Below are positions 63,591 through 64,000 of a stretch of DNA of 64,000 bases, one piece after another; position 1 is the first letter of the stretch; each line of letters opens with the position of its first letter. This stretch comes from Epiperipatus broadwayi (taxonomy: Eukaryota > Onychophora > Udeonychophora > Euonychophora > Peripatidae), in the NCBI GenBank assembly GCA_028023455.1, contig JAQFVV010000031.1, positions 10,344,093 to 10,408,092 of the forward strand, given 5' to 3'. The notes beneath the pieces were generated by a model. It had not been told where the DNA came from and ran no database searches. It saw nothing but the letters and a program-made list of their open reading frames with translations. Both the position numbers and the translations under genes were made by a program.

Positions 63591-64000
63591 AACTTAATAT
63601 TAGAATCAAAACCATTCAATCCACATAAAAACTCTTCTAATTTCTCTTTCTGAATAACAAACAAACAATCATCAACATACCTAACAAATAATTTAATAGA
63701 ACCTGAAAACATATTAATAATACTACACTCCAAATAATCAATATAGACAGCACACATCAATGGAGAAATGACATAACCAATAACCCAACCTTCTCTAATC
63801 TTATAAAACACATCATTAGACATAAAATACATTGAATCCTCTAACAGCAAAAGCAAATCATGAAAAACCTTAATCTTATCTGCAGAAAAACATTCTAATT
63901 TTTTTAAAATTGAAAGAAAAACATCAATACTTTTTAATCTATTAACCGATTGGTACATATTTTCAATGTCTAAACTACCAAAAACACAATCATCATCCAA
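63560..64000 (-). pseudogene. Penelope-like reverse transcriptase, palm region (partial)
   Basis: It copies element RNA into DNA at the target site. In the 146-residue open piece, motif A is FGSLDIENMYQSV (catalytic Asp at 11), motif B is GWVIGYVISPLMCAVYIDYL (71-90), motif C is FVRYVDDCLFVI (YVDD at 108-111), and motif D is NGFDSNIKFTIE. Spacing is normal for the family. The frame ends at a G run (about 63585-63592): inserting or removing one G joins it to the next frame, which continues GGGFDFVKLKFLDLNVE. So the catalytic residues are intact but the protein is truncated. Confidence 0.9.

Larger units (their letters stand above)
62560..64000 (-). mobile_element. Penelope-like element, 3' half, cut by the window end
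   Basis: On the minus strand, from 64000 down: reverse transcriptase palm, thumb/linker, GIY-YIG endonuclease, stop at 62773 and about 200 bp of 3' sequence. This is the layout of GIY-YIG-bearing Penelope-like elements, a retroelement class related to telomerase. Two frame breaks show it is inactive. The 5' part of RT lies beyond the window. The 3' sequence contains a degenerate hammerhead-like block (62714-62681). Confidence 0.9.

Overview
The window looks like intergenic or intronic DNA from an A+T-rich animal genome, most likely a lophotrochozoan and plausibly a cephalopod. That placement is an inference from four things: very long (TA)n and (CA)n arrays, a Penelope-like element with a GIY-YIG domain, several non-LTR retrotransposon types, and a high density of fold-back repeats. 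I find no host gene, no intact tRNA, rRNA or snRNA gene, and nothing prokaryotic. Every coding signal I can defend belongs to a transposable element, and almost all are broken. The long unrecognised intervals are A+T-rich with only short chance reading frames.

Layout. 0-1 kb: two tandem arrays (mixed 64/87-bp units, then 71-bp units). 1.4-2.1 kb: a fold-back element with tRNA-like ends, and a hairpin. 3.3-5.9 kb: a long dispersed repeat (family J) bounded by TTGTAAC/GTTACAA. 7.0-10.4 kb, minus strand: a degraded non-LTR retrotransposon with zinc-knuckle ORF1, APE endonuclease and reverse transcriptase. 11-28 kb: dispersed short repeats, two TA-flanked terminal-inverted-repeat elements (family N) and a piggyBac-like remnant. 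29.0-31.3 kb: three head-to-tail 3' ends of one LINE. 31.9-38.4 kb: two more family N elements and several palindromes. 43.0 kb: the C-terminus of another LINE. 46.1-47.4 kb: an inverted-repeat-bounded element holding a degenerate five-unit array. 49.3-50.0 kb: three adjacent unrelated palindromes. 51.6-52.3 kb: a 740-bp fold-back element with tRNA-like Pol III motifs and a hammerhead-ribozyme-like core. 55.0-57.9 kb: LINE pieces. 57.9-61.6 kb: further family J copies and huge TA arrays. 61.6-64.0 kb, minus strand: GIY-YIG and RT remains of Penelope-like elements, continuing past the window end.

The most interesting signal is recurrent. Several fold-back families with unrelated sequences (about 26.7, 36.1, 38.3, 51.8 and 61.7/62.4 kb), together with a weaker form in the Penelope-like tail, carry a C-U-G-A-N-G-A / short hairpin / G-A-A-A arrangement, which is the catalytic core of the hammerhead ribozyme. 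Between copies the hairpin changes on both sides so that pairing is kept. In several cases a third helix with a plausible cleavage triplet follows, but the helix next to the cleavage site (stem I) is weak in every copy. I therefore call these hammerhead-like or relic motifs, not proven ribozymes. Hammerheads are known in Penelope-like elements and in some SINE-like retroposons, so a population of small Penelope- or retrozyme-related fold-back elements is a reasonable hypothesis.
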